Below, one piece after another: positions 22,850 to 36,104 of a stretch of 64,000 bases of DNA; positions within the stretch are counted from its first letter, which is position 1; each line of letters opens with the position of its first letter. Source of the DNA: Hydrangea macrophylla (Eukaryota; Streptophyta; Magnoliopsida; Cornales; Hydrangeaceae); assembly GCA_033977485.1 (NCBI GenBank), contig CM066982.1, positions 14,313,218-14,377,217 of the forward strand. The letters are read 5' to 3'. The position numbers were made by a program, and so were the translations under genes. The notes below the pieces were generated by a model. It did no database searches. It worked only from the letters and a program-made list of their open reading frames with translations, and had not been told where the DNA came from.

Positions 22850-24109
22850 AATGTTAGAAGAATACAATGAACCTGTTAGGTCAATAGACATAGACCTTGG
22901 TACCCTTACCTACAAATAAACATGTGATAGGTTATAAATGGGTTATTTAAAGTCAAAAGAAACTCAGATGGTAGTATTGCCAGGTATAAGGCTAGATTAG
23001 TTGCTAATGGATTTCATCAAACTGAAGGCTTGGATTGCTTTTAAACTTTCAGTCCAATTGTGAAGCAGCCCATTATCAGACTTGTGTTAACTTTAGCACT
23101 TCACTTTAATTGGCCTATAAGACAGCTTGATGTGTACAATGCTTTCCTTCATGGAATACTGGAAGAAGAGGTTTATGTGCAACATCCTCAGGTCTTTGTT
23201 GACAACTCTATTCCTCACCATGTCTGTAAGCTCAACAAAGCTCTTTATGGTTTAAAACAAGCTCCCAGAGTATGGTATTCAACTCTGTAATCATTTTTGC
23301 ATCAATAGCATTTTGTCAACAGCCAAGCAGACACTTCCTTATTTGTTCAACATTCATCTACAAAAGTTTTGATTGCTTTAGTATATGTTGATGATATCAT
23401 GATTACTGGTAGCAACCCTATAGCTATCTCTTCTTTTATTCACTCCATGAGCTCAGTATTTGCTATGAAGGATCTTGGTCCTCTACATTACTTCTTAGGA
23501 GTTGAAGTTACTCGAAATTCTAAAGGTTTTTTTTATCTCAATCCAAATATGCTACTGATCTCCTAGTTATGGCTAGTATGACTAATTGCAAATCCATTGA
23601 GTCTCCTATTGCTACTAAACCTCCCATGGTGTTAGATGATGCTCCATTCTCTGATCCTCAACTGTACAGAAGTATTGTTGGCTCTCTACAATACTTAACT
23701 ATTATAAGGCCTGATCTCTCATTGCCTGTCAACAAAGTTTGCCAACACATGTATAATCCTTTTAACTCTCATTTTCAAATCTTAAAGAGACTTCTCAGAT
23801 TTGTTAAAGGTACCATCCATCATGGGTTGTAAATGCAAAATGGTCCTCTTAACCTGATAGCCTACTCTGACTCTGACTGGGCTGGAGACTCTGTTGATAG
23901 AAGGTCCTCATATGGACATAGTGTTTTTCTGGGTTAAATTTTGATCTCCTAGTCTGCTAAAAAATAGCCTACAGTTGCTAAATTGAGCACTGAGGTAGAA
24001 TATAAGGCCTTATCAACTACTATAGCTGAAGTGTTATGGATTCAATAGGTTTTGGTTGACTTACATATTCAGTTAACTCATACTCCTACTCTTTGGTGTG
24101 ATATATAAC
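22850..24109 (+). pseudogene. P RT and RNase H, first part (broken)
   Basis: RT blocks: ARLVANGFHQTEGLD at about 22990, [20 protein letters not shown] at 23115, [19 protein letters not shown] at 23230, and the catalytic LVYVDDIMITG at 23375, intact YVDD. RNase H starts in 23569-23832 (QLYRSIVGSLQYLTIIRPDL) and runs to WCDI at the M2 insertion point. Stop codons interrupt several blocks. Confidence 0.85.
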
Positions 24110-25618
24110 TGATGGAAAAATAGGTGTAAAATCATTTTAAACGCGCAGCGGAAAGGTTAAGTTTCAAAAACTTTATTGGTAGCCAAGGATCTAATACTAG
24201 TCAATTCTATAGATGCATACTAACAAGAGGGAGAAGAATTATACCTCAGGTCTTGAACCCAATTCTGAAATCTTCTAACTTCTTGATGATGTAGCAGCCT
24301 CCACTAGGTTGTCTTCACCCTTATGTCTCCTGCGGATGCTTCCTAGAGAGACTAAAGATGGTGGGATCTCTAATACGGAGGATAGGGAGGTTTGGGAAGC
24401 CCTAAACAAGTTCTGCAGCTTTCGTATAGGAAAAACGATGATTATTAAACCCTAAACGTAGCTGCCATATTTATAGATTTCCAAAACCGACTTTAACTTT
24501 CGACCGATCGAAGTGACCTCGATCGATCGAACCTTCGGTCGATTGAAACACCTTCAATCGATCGAACATGTCAAGACTTCAATCGATCGAAACTAGTTCG
24601 ATCGATCAAACCTGCCTTGACATGATCCTCATATGCCTTTCCAAGCATCCTAGCGGAGCTAAGAGTGGGACCTCTTAGGCTTTTTATTATTGGCTCAGAC
24701 CAGATTTTACTTCCCATGACCAAACTCTTTGATCAGCAAAATAACCAGCTGGTCAGTTAACGTTTACTCCACTATAAAACGATAACTGAACTCCAACGTA
24801 AAAGAACATATCCGAAGCAATAACTAGACTTGTATGGTGTACTAATGTCCCTCTACCATCAGCATTTGTAATCATATCCAGGTAGTCGGATAACTGTTAC
24901 TGTCAACCTAAATCATGATTACTTCTTGTATTCTTTGAGTCCCATTCACCTCTCATGATTACCAAACATGTTGATAACTATTTATCAACAAGACTACAGT
25001 TCTCAGTAATCAACTTGGTGACATTCTCAAGGGAATGCTTACTCTGAATCAGAGGGTAGATTCTTTCTTGACAATATATGTTCACAACCCTATGAACATG
25101 ACATACCCAAGATAGCCAGGTGTTGATCTTCTATAGACCTCACTGATTGGTAAGTCAAAGCAGCCATATTCATAGTCTGTGTGCATAATCGTCTCAAGAT
25201 TGAGAACACATACCTTATACAAGTTTTAAGTTCCTATTGACTATTGACAGCCTTAAGTGTAAATAGGAAAACTCAGGTCCGTCAATGCACTATAAGTACT
25301 AGCATGATTAACTAAGAGTTATACTCCAGTGATTGAGATTAATCACTCCATCCAATGATAGTTATCATGCTACAATGTATACCTGATGAGATATCTAGTC
25401 TCATCATCCACTGTGACAAGCTCTAAGTATCAAAGAATAGTAATCCGTATCTTATTGTATGCATCTCATACATACATGAATTACTTACTATGATACTTAA
25501 GGATTAAACAATCATCTCATGAAAGAAACATACATAATGAAATGTAAAGTTGATATCCATATATTAAAAAGCTAATGTCTTATACATAAAGTAATGGTTT
25601 GAGGGCACAAACCCAACA
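24110..25618 (-). repeat. M2 3' LTR
   Basis: Plus strand runs from TGATGGAAAAATAGG to CACAAACCCAACA (1509 bp). Clustered TCGATCGA palindromes lie at 24500-24610. The minus-strand polypurine tract AAGTGGGAGTT adjoins it at 25619-25629. This LTR lacks the MITE of its partner and so gives the empty site. Confidence 0.9.
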
Positions 25619-25633
25619 AACTCCCACTTGCAC

Positions 25634-26320
25634 TCACAACCATACAGGATTACATCTGAGACCTAGAATATCTAGATGACGATCAAAGACCTTCTGTGGC
25701 AAGGCCTTTGTAAACGGATCAGAAAGATTGTCAGCAGTCTTGGTGACAGTCACATCTCCACGTTGAATAATATCTCGAATAAGATGATATTTCCGCTCTA
25801 CGTGCTTTCCTTTCCCGTGGTTCCTTGGCTCCTTGGAATGAGCCACTGCCCCATTATTATCATAATAAAGCATAACAGGTGACAGCGACGCTGGTACCAC
25901 CTCGAGCTCCATAAAGAACTTATTGAGCCAAGCAGCTTCCTTTGCGGCTTCACAAGTAGCCTCATACTCAGCTTCTGTAGTTGAGTTTGTAATGCATTTC
26001 TGCTTAATGATCCTCCAACTAACAGCACCACCTCCCAAGGTAAAGAGATGTTCGGATGTCGACTTTCTCGAATCTTTATCTGACATAAAGTCCAAGTCAG
26101 TGTATCCCATTAGAATTAACTCATTACCGCCATATATAAGCATGTAATCTTTAGTCCTTCTCAAGTACTTAAGAATGTGCTTAATGACTGTCCAGTGCTC
26201 TGGACCCAGATTCGATTGATACTTGCTAACCATGCCAACGGCAAAGTAGATATCTGGTCGAGTGCATAACATCGCATACATAAGACTTCCCACTACCGAG
26301 GCATAGGGAACTCCTGCCAT
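25634..26320 (-). pseudogene. M2 RNase H domain (open block)
   Basis: A 228-residue open block holds the C-terminal copia pol: SVVGSLMYAMLCTRPDIYFA, GPEHWTVIKHILKYLRRTKD, TDLDFMSDKDSRKSTSEHLF, STTEAEYEATCEAAKEAAWL and the terminal LSDPFTKALPQKVFDRHL. The domain removes the RNA strand after copying. It is continuous here but separated from RT by frame changes. Confidence 0.85.
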
Positions 26321-27900
26321 GCGTTTCCTCTATTCATGTGTCTTAGGACACTAGTCCTTGGAGAACGCTAAACCATACCTGAAAGGTAATAAACCTTTTT
26401 CCTATTATCCATTGAAAACCTAGTTCGCACCTTATCAATATAACCAGCTTGAGATAATCCCATTATCTTTCTCTTATAATCCAGAAAGAGCTTTATCCTA
26501 AGGATATAGCTCGCCTATCCTAGATCCTTCATATCGAAAGTACTAGCTAGCCAAACCTTAACGTTGACAATGCTGCAACATCATTCCCAATGAGTAGAAT
26601 ATCGTTAACGTAGAGAACAAGAAAAGCTACCACTTTTCCTTCACACTTTTTATATACACAAAGCTCATCCAAATTCTGTATGAAACCAAACGATTTGACT
26701 CTTTGGTCAAATCGGATGTTCCAACTTTTGGATGCTTGTTTAAGCCCATAAATGGACTTTTGCAACTTACATACCAAGTTACCTTTCCTACCAGCTATGA
26801 ACCCTTCTGGTTATTGCATATAGATGTCCTCCTCAAGATTGCCATTCAAGAATGTAGTCTTAACATCCATCTGCCAGATCTCATAATCTAGGCATGCAGC
26901 AATGGATAAGAGTATTCTGATGGATTTAAGCATGGCTACCGGTGAGAAGGTTTCCTCATAGTCAATGCCCTCCCTCTGAGTATAACCTTTCGCTATAAGC
27001 CTTGCCTTAAAGGTCTCAACCTTTCTATCAGATCCTCTTTTCCTCTTGTAGACCCACTTACAACCAATGGGTTTAATAATGCTGGAAGTTCTATAAGATC
27101 CCAGACTTGATTGGAATCCATAGATTCCAATTCAGCCTTTATAGCTTTAACCTAATGAGCTGAATCAACATCAACCATTGCCTCTTCATATGTGGTAGGA
27201 TCAGATTTAGATTCTATGGAGACAACTTCAAAAACTTCTCCTAAGAACATGTATCTATCAGGCTGGCTAATAATCCTCCCACTATGACGAGGTACCGGTG
27301 CAGAATTGCGTGAAGAAGTGGTATTTTCTTGATTCACATCGTTGTCAAGATTCCGATTCTATGGAGATAGCTTCTAAAACCTCTCCTAAGAACATGTATC
27401 TATCAGGCTAGCTGATAATCCTCCTACTACAATGAGGTACCGGTGCAGAATTGCGTAAAGAAGTAGTATTTTCTTGATTCACATCGTTATCAACTGCGGG
27501 TTGGACTGAAGGTTCTCCTTTTATCTCTCTCACATCTATCATTCCCTTAGGTTTATGGTTTATGATATAATCATCCTCCAAAAAATAGCATTTGTACTAA
27601 CAAACACTTTATGTTCTCTTGGATCATAAAAATACCATCCACAAGTATCCTTTGGATACCCTACGAAGTAAGATACTTCCGATCTAGAATCCAATTTGCT
27701 CATCTATCCTTTCAGTACATGTATTGGACACCCTTATATCCGGAGATGTTGCAAAGAAGGCTTGTGCCCAATCCACATCTCCCGTGGTGTCCTGGGAACA
27801 GATTTGTTTGGTACTAGATTTAGTGTGTACTCAGTGATTTTCAAAGCATAACCCCAAAGGAATAATGGCAACTCCGAATAACTCATCATCGACCTAGTCA
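26321..27900 (-). pseudogene. M2 reverse transcriptase region (broken)
   Basis: RT fragment 26547-26777 reads KLQKSIYGLKQASKSWNIRF and then LVLYVNDILLIGNDV. The catalytic YVDD is YVND, losing a metal-binding Asp. Upstream frames around 26850-27100 carry the DVKTAFLNG-type block in broken form. The linker 27152-27337 (SRNSAPVPRHSGRIISQPDR) joins integrase to RT and lies in a tandem duplication. The integrase C-terminus reaches about 27900. Confidence 0.75.
27211..27500. repeat. 145-bp tandem duplication inside M2 pol
   Basis: The segment from 27211 (ATTCTATGGAGACAACTTC) recurs from 27356 (ATTCTATGGAGATAGCTTC), with the shared core CCTAAGAACATGTATCTATC and end CTTGATTCACATCGTT. The copies differ at scattered sites. 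A 145-bp offset is not a multiple of three, so the duplication shifts the pol frame. Confidence 0.85.
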
Positions 27901-27913
27901 TGTCTAAAAGAGT

Positions 27914-28900
27914 TCAGTTCCTTCTCTCTGCTACACCATTCTGTTGAGGCGTACCAGGTGCAGTCAACTGTGACAGAATCCCATTCTGTATGAGGTGATC
28001 AATAAACTCATTAGAGAGGTACTCGCCACCTCGATCAGATCGAATGGCCTTGATATGTGTGTCCAATTGCTTCTCCACCTCAGCCCTAAACTCTTTAAAC
28101 TTTTCAAAAGCTTCAGACTTATGCTGCATTAGGTACACATATCCATACCTAGAGTGGTCATCAGTAAATGTGATAAAATACTCATAACCTCCCCGTACTC
28201 TAATATTTATTGGTCCACATACATCAGTATGAACTAATTCCAATAATACATTGGTCCTATTGCCCTTTGCTGGAAAGGGCCTTTTGGTCATCTTACCCTC
28301 TAAACAAGACTTGCAGACTTCCATTGGTTCGAGAACCAAATCGCCTAAGACCCTTTCTTTGACTAGTCTGCCAATCTTATTTAGATTGATATGGCCAAGC
28401 CTCATATGCCAAAGCCTTGTTGGATTAGTGGAAGGTTCCTTTCTTTTAGATGGTACAGTTACCACAGAGTTATTAAGTTCCATACAAGAATCTTTAGAAA
28501 TATTGGGAGTTATCACATACAAACCATTTGATTTAACACTAGAACATATAAAAGAACTATTTCTTTTAATAACAACTTCAGTTCCAAAATAAAAAGAATA
28601 ACCATTCTTCGATAAATTAGAAACTGAAATTAAATTACACCTCATTAAAGGGACGTAAAGTACATCTGATAAAACCAAAACTTTATTGTCTAGAAATTCT
28701 AAAACTACGACTCCTATAGCAACCGCAGATATGGTTGCACTAGAACCTAGAGTAAGTACGATTTCCCCATCACAGCACCTCCTAGTTAATCTGAACCCCG
28801 GCAATGAATTACAGATATGGTTAATCGCACCAGAATCAATGCACCAAGTGTTTGAAGTATCCGTAATAAAACTAACTTCAATCACATGTGATTCAATCAT
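27914..28900 (-). pseudogene. M2 protease and integrase (open block)
   Basis: A 328-residue open block. Protease: TWCIDSGAINHICNSLPGFR, with D-S-G intact, and VLSDVLYVPLMRCNLISVSN. The integrase zinc motif follows (LWHMRLGHINLNKIG, CKSCLEGKMTKRPF). The integrase core has HTDVCGPINIRVRGGYEYF, FTDDHSRYGYVYLM, IRSDRGGEYLSNEF and TPQQNGVAERRN, covering the D, D, E catalytic region. A stop separates it from the zinc knuckle at about 28925. Confidence 0.88.
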
Positions 28901-28917
28901 ACCTTAAACTCTTGTAG

Positions 28918-29747
28918 CTAAGAATTCTGGATAGTTTCTCTTCCCGTGGCCCTTCTCACCGCATTGGAAACACTTTCTTTTGCCTTGGCCACCCACCTTC
29001 CCTTTTCCCTTACCTTTTCCCTTGGAATTTGCAATCTTAGGGACCAATCCAATACTTGGACCACCAGTGCCAGCCTTCTTCTTCCCTTTCTTACCTTTCA
29101 GTGTAGATCAGGAGGAAGAAGAGCTTTTCTCAACGTTCAAAATGTTGCCCCCAGGTTTGATCACCCCTTCTGCTGCCAGTAAATAACTCATTAATTTGCT
29201 CATTGAAAAATCCATTTTATTCATATTATAATTCAGTTTAAATTGAGCGAATGACGGCAATAACGTATTGAGGATCATATCAACTTGGGTCTGTGCATCG
29301 ATGTTGGCACCTAGGGTCTCCAACTCGTTCAAATAACCAATCATTTTCAAAACATGCTATTTGACTGGAGTCCCGTCTGACATCTTAGCACTCATTATCT
29401 TCTGCATAGCTACCTGCCTGGCAGGCTTGCCATGCTCCCCAAACATCTTTTTTAGGTATTCGATAATGTCACTGGCGGAATTGTTCGACTGGTATTGGTG
29501 TTGTAACACGTTAGCCATAGAAGCCAATATGTAACAACGAGCCATCCCATTCGACTTTTTCCATTTATCAAACTCACGTCTGGCAGCTGCCGAAGCATTT
29601 ACCGCGGGTTCTTCGGGGCATGGGGTGGTGAGGACATATATGTGATCCTCCACAGTTAACACGATATTTCCATTTAGTGTAGTTATTTTTGGTTAACTTG
29701 TTTTGTGCAAGTATGGTGGCAAGTGGACTAAATGCAGATCCAGACAT
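28918..29747 (-). pseudogene. M2 gag (frameshifted)
   Basis: The start codon at 29747 opens MSGSAFSPLATILAQNKLTK. A frame change near 29660 leads to the long block VEDHIYVLTTPCPEEPAVNA ... KKMFGEHGKPARQVAMQ, the UBN2-type gag domain (29357-29662). It continues at 29108-29350 (LNELETLGANIDAQTQVDMI). The zinc knuckle at about 28925-28965 reads CFQCGEKGHGKRNY, so the fourth ligand Cys is Tyr. A stop follows before protease. Confidence 0.8.
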
Positions 29748-30778
29748 GATGATTTACTGAAAAAATCAAAACAAAATAAATATGGATATTAGAATTTTGA
29801 TAGTTTGAAATAAAAGAATCCTTAAAACTCTTATTTTAAAACAAAGTCGTCGGAATATCGAAATGAAAGAATAAAGCCTCCGCGTGGTGGTCAATGTTCG
29901 ATCTTTCGATTTATCATGACTTATCAGCTATGCAACTCTTGCAAAATAAGTTATAATTCTCGAACCTATTTGATCTCTAAGTTTCTGAATAATGCCCCGT
30001 GTGGGATTCCTTATCCATAGCTTAGCTAGTGTGCACAATTAACTAGGATCCAATCACAACCGTCTCAAGTAGTGCCTCCGTGTGGTGGTCACCCTCTAAC
30101 ACGTTTGATTGATCTTATCAGTAGGAAATTTATATCTAGAAACCAATGAGTAGTGTACCCTCCGTATGGAATGATCACCTCTGGCGAGGTGACACAGAAT
30201 GCACTACTCATCTTACAATGAACCGTTAATGGAAGATCGTGGGTGTTATTAATAAGACCCCCTCCCACTAGATTTAATAAATTAAGGATTTTACTTTTGG
30301 AAAAATTTGTTTCTACACATTACCCATAAACATCCAATGTTTACTAATGCGTTGAAAATGAGTTTTGAATTTTATTTTAGAAAACTTGTTTTTTATAATG
30401 CATGTATTAATAGCATATTTAATACTCTAATCACAGACAAGCATATAAAAACAAAAAACTAAAATTGAAATAAAAGCATCTAAATGATGCCTCTATCTCA
30501 TATGCCTCTATCTCCATAGAACCTAATTCTTGGTTTGATCGCTTCTGGCTCCATCTTCATGGACATTGGCTTGCTCCTCCATCTTCATGAATTTTCTAAT
30601 TTTATTACATTTTTCCTATGCTTCTCTCGAAGCTTACAATTCATCTAGAAAAAGAAATAGCAACAATAAAATAAAAGGCTAGGAAAACCGGTGTGACTTT
30701 CCTTTTCGTAGGATTGAAGTTGCAGCGCCCTTTACATATGCCTTAAAACCAAACCAATAATAAAAACATAATATACAC
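29748..30778 (-). other. M2 leader, part next to gag
   Basis: Noncoding leader between gag and the inserted G1; the rest is at 50949-51618. A short phrase recurs: GCCTCCGCGTGGTGGTCA (29877), GCCTCCGTGTGGTGGTCA (30075) and CCTCCGTATGGAATGATCA (30157), each followed by similar text. It could form structured RNA for packaging. No frame was seen. Confidence 0.55.
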
Positions 30779-31445
30779 TGATACACCCAAAATTGGCTCT
30801 ATCCTATGACCGAGCGGTTCAACTCAGCAGTCGGTCCCTGTCTTGGTCAAATTATGCACAACTCCTTGGACACGCATCAGCCCAAGCGGTCTAGTTTACC
30901 CGAGACTCACCATCCCGAGCAGTTCATTCATGACCAGACCAATAGGTTGGGAAGACCACACTGGCACAGTCGGTACAGGTGCAGGCCAATTGAGCCCACA
31001 ACATATGCCCCAGAATATTCCAGGCAGTTTCCTACTCAAGATATAAAACTTATGGAAAGAACATATTGTTTCCTAATCCAATTAGGAAACCCCCACAATT
31101 AATGCCAATCAAGCTTAGTTGTATTATATTTCCTTAACCATGTATGAGTAGGTCTCTTGCATCTATAAAAGAGACCACTCACCTCCCCCTCCCCTGTAGG
31201 AGACCAACTTTTCAGTCTCTACAACACCTCTATAGCAGTCACCAACAGACCCGGCCGACCTACGGTAGCTCCAAACTATTGTTGGTTCACCACAGGTCTC
31301 CAGCTTTTTACAATATAGTGAACGTGCTCAGACACACACGTGGACGTAGGTACCTTCATTAACAGGGCCAAACTACATACAAAAAACCAGTCTCCTTTCT
31401 CTTTAATCTGCTCTATTTACCTCTTACCAAATTTTGGCATCATCA
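30779..31445 (+). repeat. G1 5' LTR
   Basis: Runs from TGATACACCCAAAATTGG to TTTTGGCATCATCA, 667 bp. A TATA-like CTATAAAAGAG lies at about 31160. Confidence 0.88.
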
Positions 31446-31447
31446 GC

Positions 31448-31463
31448 TTGGCGCAGTCTGTGG
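31448..31463 (+). other. G1 primer-binding site
   Basis: TTGGCGCAGTCTGTGG lies two bases after the LTR, matching the E1 site (TTGGCGCCGTCTGTGG) with one change. Confidence 0.7.
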
Positions 31464-31505
31464 AAATGACAAGTTTTTCATCAACAAATCTCTTGGCTGA
31501 TAGCC

Positions 31506-31838
31506 ATGCCTCCGAAGAAGAGTGAGAAGACTACATAGCAGGCCAACCGGGATGTTCCGCCGGCCCCGACACCGACTGTGGTAGTCATAACATCTGAGCA
31601 GATCACCGCGACCCTCACACAACTCTTGGAGGGCCAGCGTCAAATCCAGCAACAGATCGAAGCCCTACTAGCCCAGTTAAGCAGTCCTCCAGTGGCCGGG
31701 AAACGATCCAGGAACGTTGCGTACGGTCGGGAATCGATCTTAATTAGACAACGTGCCCAAGCCAACCCGTCCTGTGTTGAGGATGCCAGAGACATCAATA
31801 GTAGGCGAGTTTCCCGAGAGGAAAGGCAGGAGCATCTG
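31506..31838 (+). pseudogene. G1 gag, 5' part
   Basis: The start at 31506 (MPPKKSEKTT) is followed by a stop (TAG, 31536), then an open frame: TSEQITATLTQLLEGQRQIQ and a coiled, Gln-rich segment, then Arg-rich sequence. O1 cuts the gene at 31838 and it resumes at 48119. The N-terminus matches E1 gag. Confidence 0.75.
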
Positions 31839-34800
31839 TGTGGACACGCGGAATTCCGCTTTTCTTTTGTTTATTTTGAGATTATTTTGAAAAAGGAAAG
31901 GATAAGGTCTGTTGAAAATAGATACAGAGTCGCCGCTTGGTCTTTAAGGAACCAAGAAACCTAATTTTGACTCACCCAAATGGATAAAGGGTGCCGACCT
32001 TTTATAACCAAAGAACTTGGCTCGAGGTTTTGGTACGAGAGAGGAAGGAGCCTTTGTCATGACTAAAACACCCTCAACTCGCCCCGTCTTTTGATGGGCC
32101 TCAATTAGCATCCGAATAATCATCTTATACTATGTATGGTTCGATAATTAATACTATGATAGTATATTACATCACACAAGAATTTTGAAATGGAAGATCA
32201 AAAGATAAGATATCGTTCATAAGATCTTAGCCAAATATCATGCAATGCAAAAGTGAAAGATCACACGAATAAACCTTGGAAAAATCGTCTAATCATATAT
32301 CAAGTAATCAAGTTTTCCTAATCTAGAAAAGGAGGGAACATGAGTTGTTCTCAAAACAAATAAATAAAAGAAATCAAAATTTGCTTAGCAAGCTAATATG
32401 ATGCATGTTAATCTTTGAGAAAAGAAGATTTCTCGATCCCCGGGATGGATGAGAAAGGAAGATTAGGTCGAGGGGGAGCATGAACGTATGACCTAGTTCA
32501 ATCCTTATAATCTTCTTAGATTGGGAGTCACAAAAACCCCAAATCTTGCATGGATGTAATATATGATCCTAGAATGTGCAAAGGTTGTAGTGTGTTTGTG
32601 TACATGGACTTTCTAAAGTAACTTAGAAGTCTAAAATATGCATGAATGCATGAAGGAAATCATCATAGAATGTGTACAAATGTAGTATGGACTACTTCCT
32701 AAGATAAGAACAAATTTGGAGTGCATGTAAGCATCAAATCAAATGATGGAAGTAAAAGTATACTTGTTGTGAATAGTGGACAGAATAGTGACATGATCTT
32801 GTGGAAAATGAAAAGTAGGGTTAGGAATGTTTTCAATGCATGATTTTTTATGGAGATCATCCATATTTTGTCTAAAGCACAAATAAAAAAGCCAATCCTC
32901 AATAACTATTATAGATTGAGATAAATGACATAAACAATAGAGGTCACTCAGAAACAGAGTTCGTACTGTTGACGGAAATGTTAAAAACTCTTAGAAAATG
33001 GAAACAAAAGATCTAGAGGCCCATATTATACAAAATGTTTTCTAAGACAATGAAGTTCAAGGAAAAAATAATTTGGGACCACACATTTTGGAAAAGTTTT
33101 CTGAAAAACAAGTTGAAAGTCAACTAAGCTGCTGTAACAATAAAAACAGAATATCTGGAGAGAATGTTTGGATCTAAATGGACCACTTCCAAGTATTTCT
33201 AAGTCAAACCAAAAATCATGGGTGTTCTCTAATAAGTTAAGAAGACTTTCCAAGTGGTCTCATGTTAATACCTTGGTCTCATGTTAATACCTTGAGTATT
33301 GAGTCCTAGAGAAATCTTTGAACTCAGATTGTTTACTGTTTTGAAGATTTTGGGAAGAACTAGGGTTTTATTCTTTGAAATCAAAATGAGGGGTTTAAGA
33401 GGGGTTTTAAATAGAGGTTTTAAGAGTATATTTTTAGCACTTAAATGGAGATTATGACCACTTGAAATATCAACATTTGAACCCACATCAAGAACCTCCA
33501 AGATTGTTGGAGACATTGTTTTCATATTTGAAGACAACTTTAAGAATACACAGGAATGTATTGAAGTTGAAATCATCATCTATCAAACATGTTTTTGAGG
33601 CCACGAGCTACTATCCATAAGGATTCACTCACCTCAAACACTATGTCATCATCGAGATGATGATGAACTAGTAAGCAAATAAAAAGAAATCAAAAAGAAA
33701 TGAGGTAATGAGAGAGGAACATTTATATAGACAAGCAAATAAAGATGATATTCAATGATGTATTGGACTTGTAGCTTGGTGTTTCACTCATATGTGGTGA
33801 CATTGGACATGGAAGAAGCTTCCTATCTCACAAATTCTCACTAAAATGGTGGTTGGGTGTATTGAATGTGAAGTAAATGGGAGTAATGAAGTAGAAAACA
33901 AAGTTTAGAACTCACTTTTTTAGTTGAAAATCAAAGGAAGAAGCTCACTTTCACTTTCACTCTCCTAACCTTATCTTCTACAACTTTTCTCTCTATAACT
34001 TCTCTAAGCTTTGTATTTTCCACCCCCAAAATGAGAAGTTAAGGGGGGGTTTATATAGGCCAATTTGGGGTGGTTTGGGATTTTTGAAGTACTCCCATTG
34101 GTTCTAAACATCTGTCAACATAGATATACGTCGTTTTGGTTTCTAATCAATCAAAATGGACCCCCAAAATAAATTATAAAAATGGACCACTTTGGGGGAG
34201 AGTGCCGCGGTGGCACTGGGCCTATGCCGTGGCAGCACTGCTCCTCTAATGTCCGGATAATTCTATTTAGGCCCCTAGAGGTTTCGGTATTTGTGAAAAG
34301 GCCCTATTTCGTCCAAAATTCGCAAAAAATGCTTATGAACTCCAAACTGAGATTGTGATATCCCGTTGGAAAGGTAATGAAGTCTAATTTACAAAAAAAA
34401 AAAAGTTCAGAGATAGGTCACTTTGAAAAGTTTTGCAGTATTTGTGATTAAAGCCGATTCGGTCGCCTTTTTCACTTTCAGAAATTCATAATAAATTCGT
34501 GTTAAATCCAAGAATTATGTGCGATATACCGTTGGAAAGATATTGACCTCTAGTATTCATGAAAAATGTTTGAAAAATGATACAGTGTTCCGGTTTCAAA
34601 ATCAACTTTTAGGCAAAACCGGTCAAACTTGGGATTCCCGGGAAGTTTCGGGAACCTCCGGGAGCTCCCAGGAGCTGACGTTTTCATCCAATTTTCTTTT
34701 AAAACTCATTTTAGTACTTTCCACAGAATCTAGAATAATTTTGGAACTTTTCAGAGAATTCAGATGATTTTGGTCAAACCTTGGTCAAACCGATCAACGA

Positions 34801-35089
34801 AGACTTTCCGAGAACTTCTAAGACTTCTAGGGGTCTTTGGGAGCCGAGAATTTCTTCTGATTTTGCTTAAAAACTTATTTTTAGTACTTTTCTTACGACG
34901 TAGTATGTTTCCAGAGCTTTTGGTCCAAGTCTGGGAGTTTTTGGGCTTTCGGGGGCATTTTGGTCATTCTGAGCATTTTGGGATATAGAACTAACTTCCA
35001 GGAGTCCTTTTTGAGTCTTTTTCGATTATTGTGAACCACCAAGCCATGGGTCTCCTAAATCTGATAGCCGAAAAAATGGAATGTCTACA
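31839..35089 (-). repeat. O1 3' LTR
   Basis: Plus-strand limits TGTGGACACGCGGAATTCC and GAATGTCTACA. It contains a GC-rich phrase around 34200-34240 (GCCGCGGTGGCACTGGGC) that recurs in the partner LTR and upstream of the PMD gene. Short frames inside have no known domain. Confidence 0.9.
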
Positions 35090-35250
35090 GTTTTGCCCCT
35101 CTTTGGCATGAATTGCGAGGCAACGCATGTCGCAAGCGAGTGCCAAAGTTTTGAAGAGACAGGTCTTTTTGGAGGCTATAGATTTAGGATAAAAGTGTTG
35201 CAAAAGATGCAAGGATGATGCTGAGGCTAGTGCTGGTCGTGCTTTGCGAG
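35090..35250 (-). other. O1 internal edge next to 3' LTR
   Basis: Begins with the minus-strand polypurine tract (plus GTTTTGCCCCTC, 35090-35101). The rest is noncoding. Confidence 0.6.
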
Positions 35251-35755
35251 TAGAGGTGTCAAACGGGTCGGGGTTGGTCCGGTTCGGTCCGGTCCGGCCC
35301 TAGCCCGACCCGCTTTTTTTGGGGCCAAAAGCCCGGCCTGGCCCGGTTCAAGGCCCGGTCCGCTAGGCCCTATCCATTACATCTGGTCTGGGGCGGACAC
35401 CCCCAATGGTGTCCACGGCCCAGCCCGGCCCGCTTCCTAGCCCAAAGCCCGGCCCGGTGGCCTGCTCAGCCCGACCCGAGGCCAGATCCTAAAGCCACAA
35501 AACTAATGTATTTTTACATTAAAATGCCTAAAATATTCAAGCCCGGTCCCTAGGCCGTCCCTAGCCCGAAGCCCGGCCCAGCCCTAAGCCTGGCCCTTGT
35601 AGTCCCGGGCCACCAGTCTAGGGCAGACAATCCCCCTTCCCTCCCAAGCCTGGCCCAGCCCGGCCCAGTATTAGGTGAAGCCCGGCCCAGCCCAGCCCAA
35701 AAGCTCGGTTGGGCCCGCTTTAATCGAGCCCGGCCCAGCCTAATTGATGCCTCTA
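35251..35755. mobile_element. hAT-like MITE with GC-rich internal repeat
   Basis: Termini TAGAGGTGTCAA and the complement of TAGAGGCATCAA form short inverted repeats. An 8-bp duplication with one change flanks it: TTTGCGAG (35243-35250) and TCTGCGAG (35756-35763). TAG-starting ends and 8-bp duplications mark hAT elements. The interior is a degenerate repeat of a CCGGCCCGG-like word. The same design occurs at 52369-52903. Confidence 0.75.
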
Positions 35756-36104
35756 TCTGCGAGAGCTGTCTACGTATCCTAAGGGGAATCAGACCAGGAC
35801 GTAGTTCAGGACACAAAAGAACAAATCATGATAAGACAGACGGATACTATACTATGAGGATGCAATGCATGGATGTGTACACGTCTAGTTCTCTGATCCT
35901 AGCATGAGCTAATGATGTAGGGTGTGTGCCACTCCGAGTAGACTTTATGTTGTGCTAATGTTCACGACTGTGATGTGATGACTGACTTGGATAAGGACAT
36001 CAAGGCTTGGGAGACTTTGGGTCTCGAGGCAAACTTCTTGAATTTTAAAAAGTGTGCTGGCAAGTGGATCGGACATAGGGACCTTAAGGATAATAATTGA
36101 GAGG
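35756..36104. other. O1 noncoding spacer
   Basis: Contains one copy (35766-35812) of the GTCTACGTATCC...GTAGTTCAGG phrase that is tandemly repeated at 41408-41690. No gene seen. Confidence 0.5.

Noticed and set aside
32699..33579. Small frames in the O1 LTRs, repeated at 45754-46616
   Set aside because: LTR sequence; duplicated because the two LTRs are copies, without known domains.
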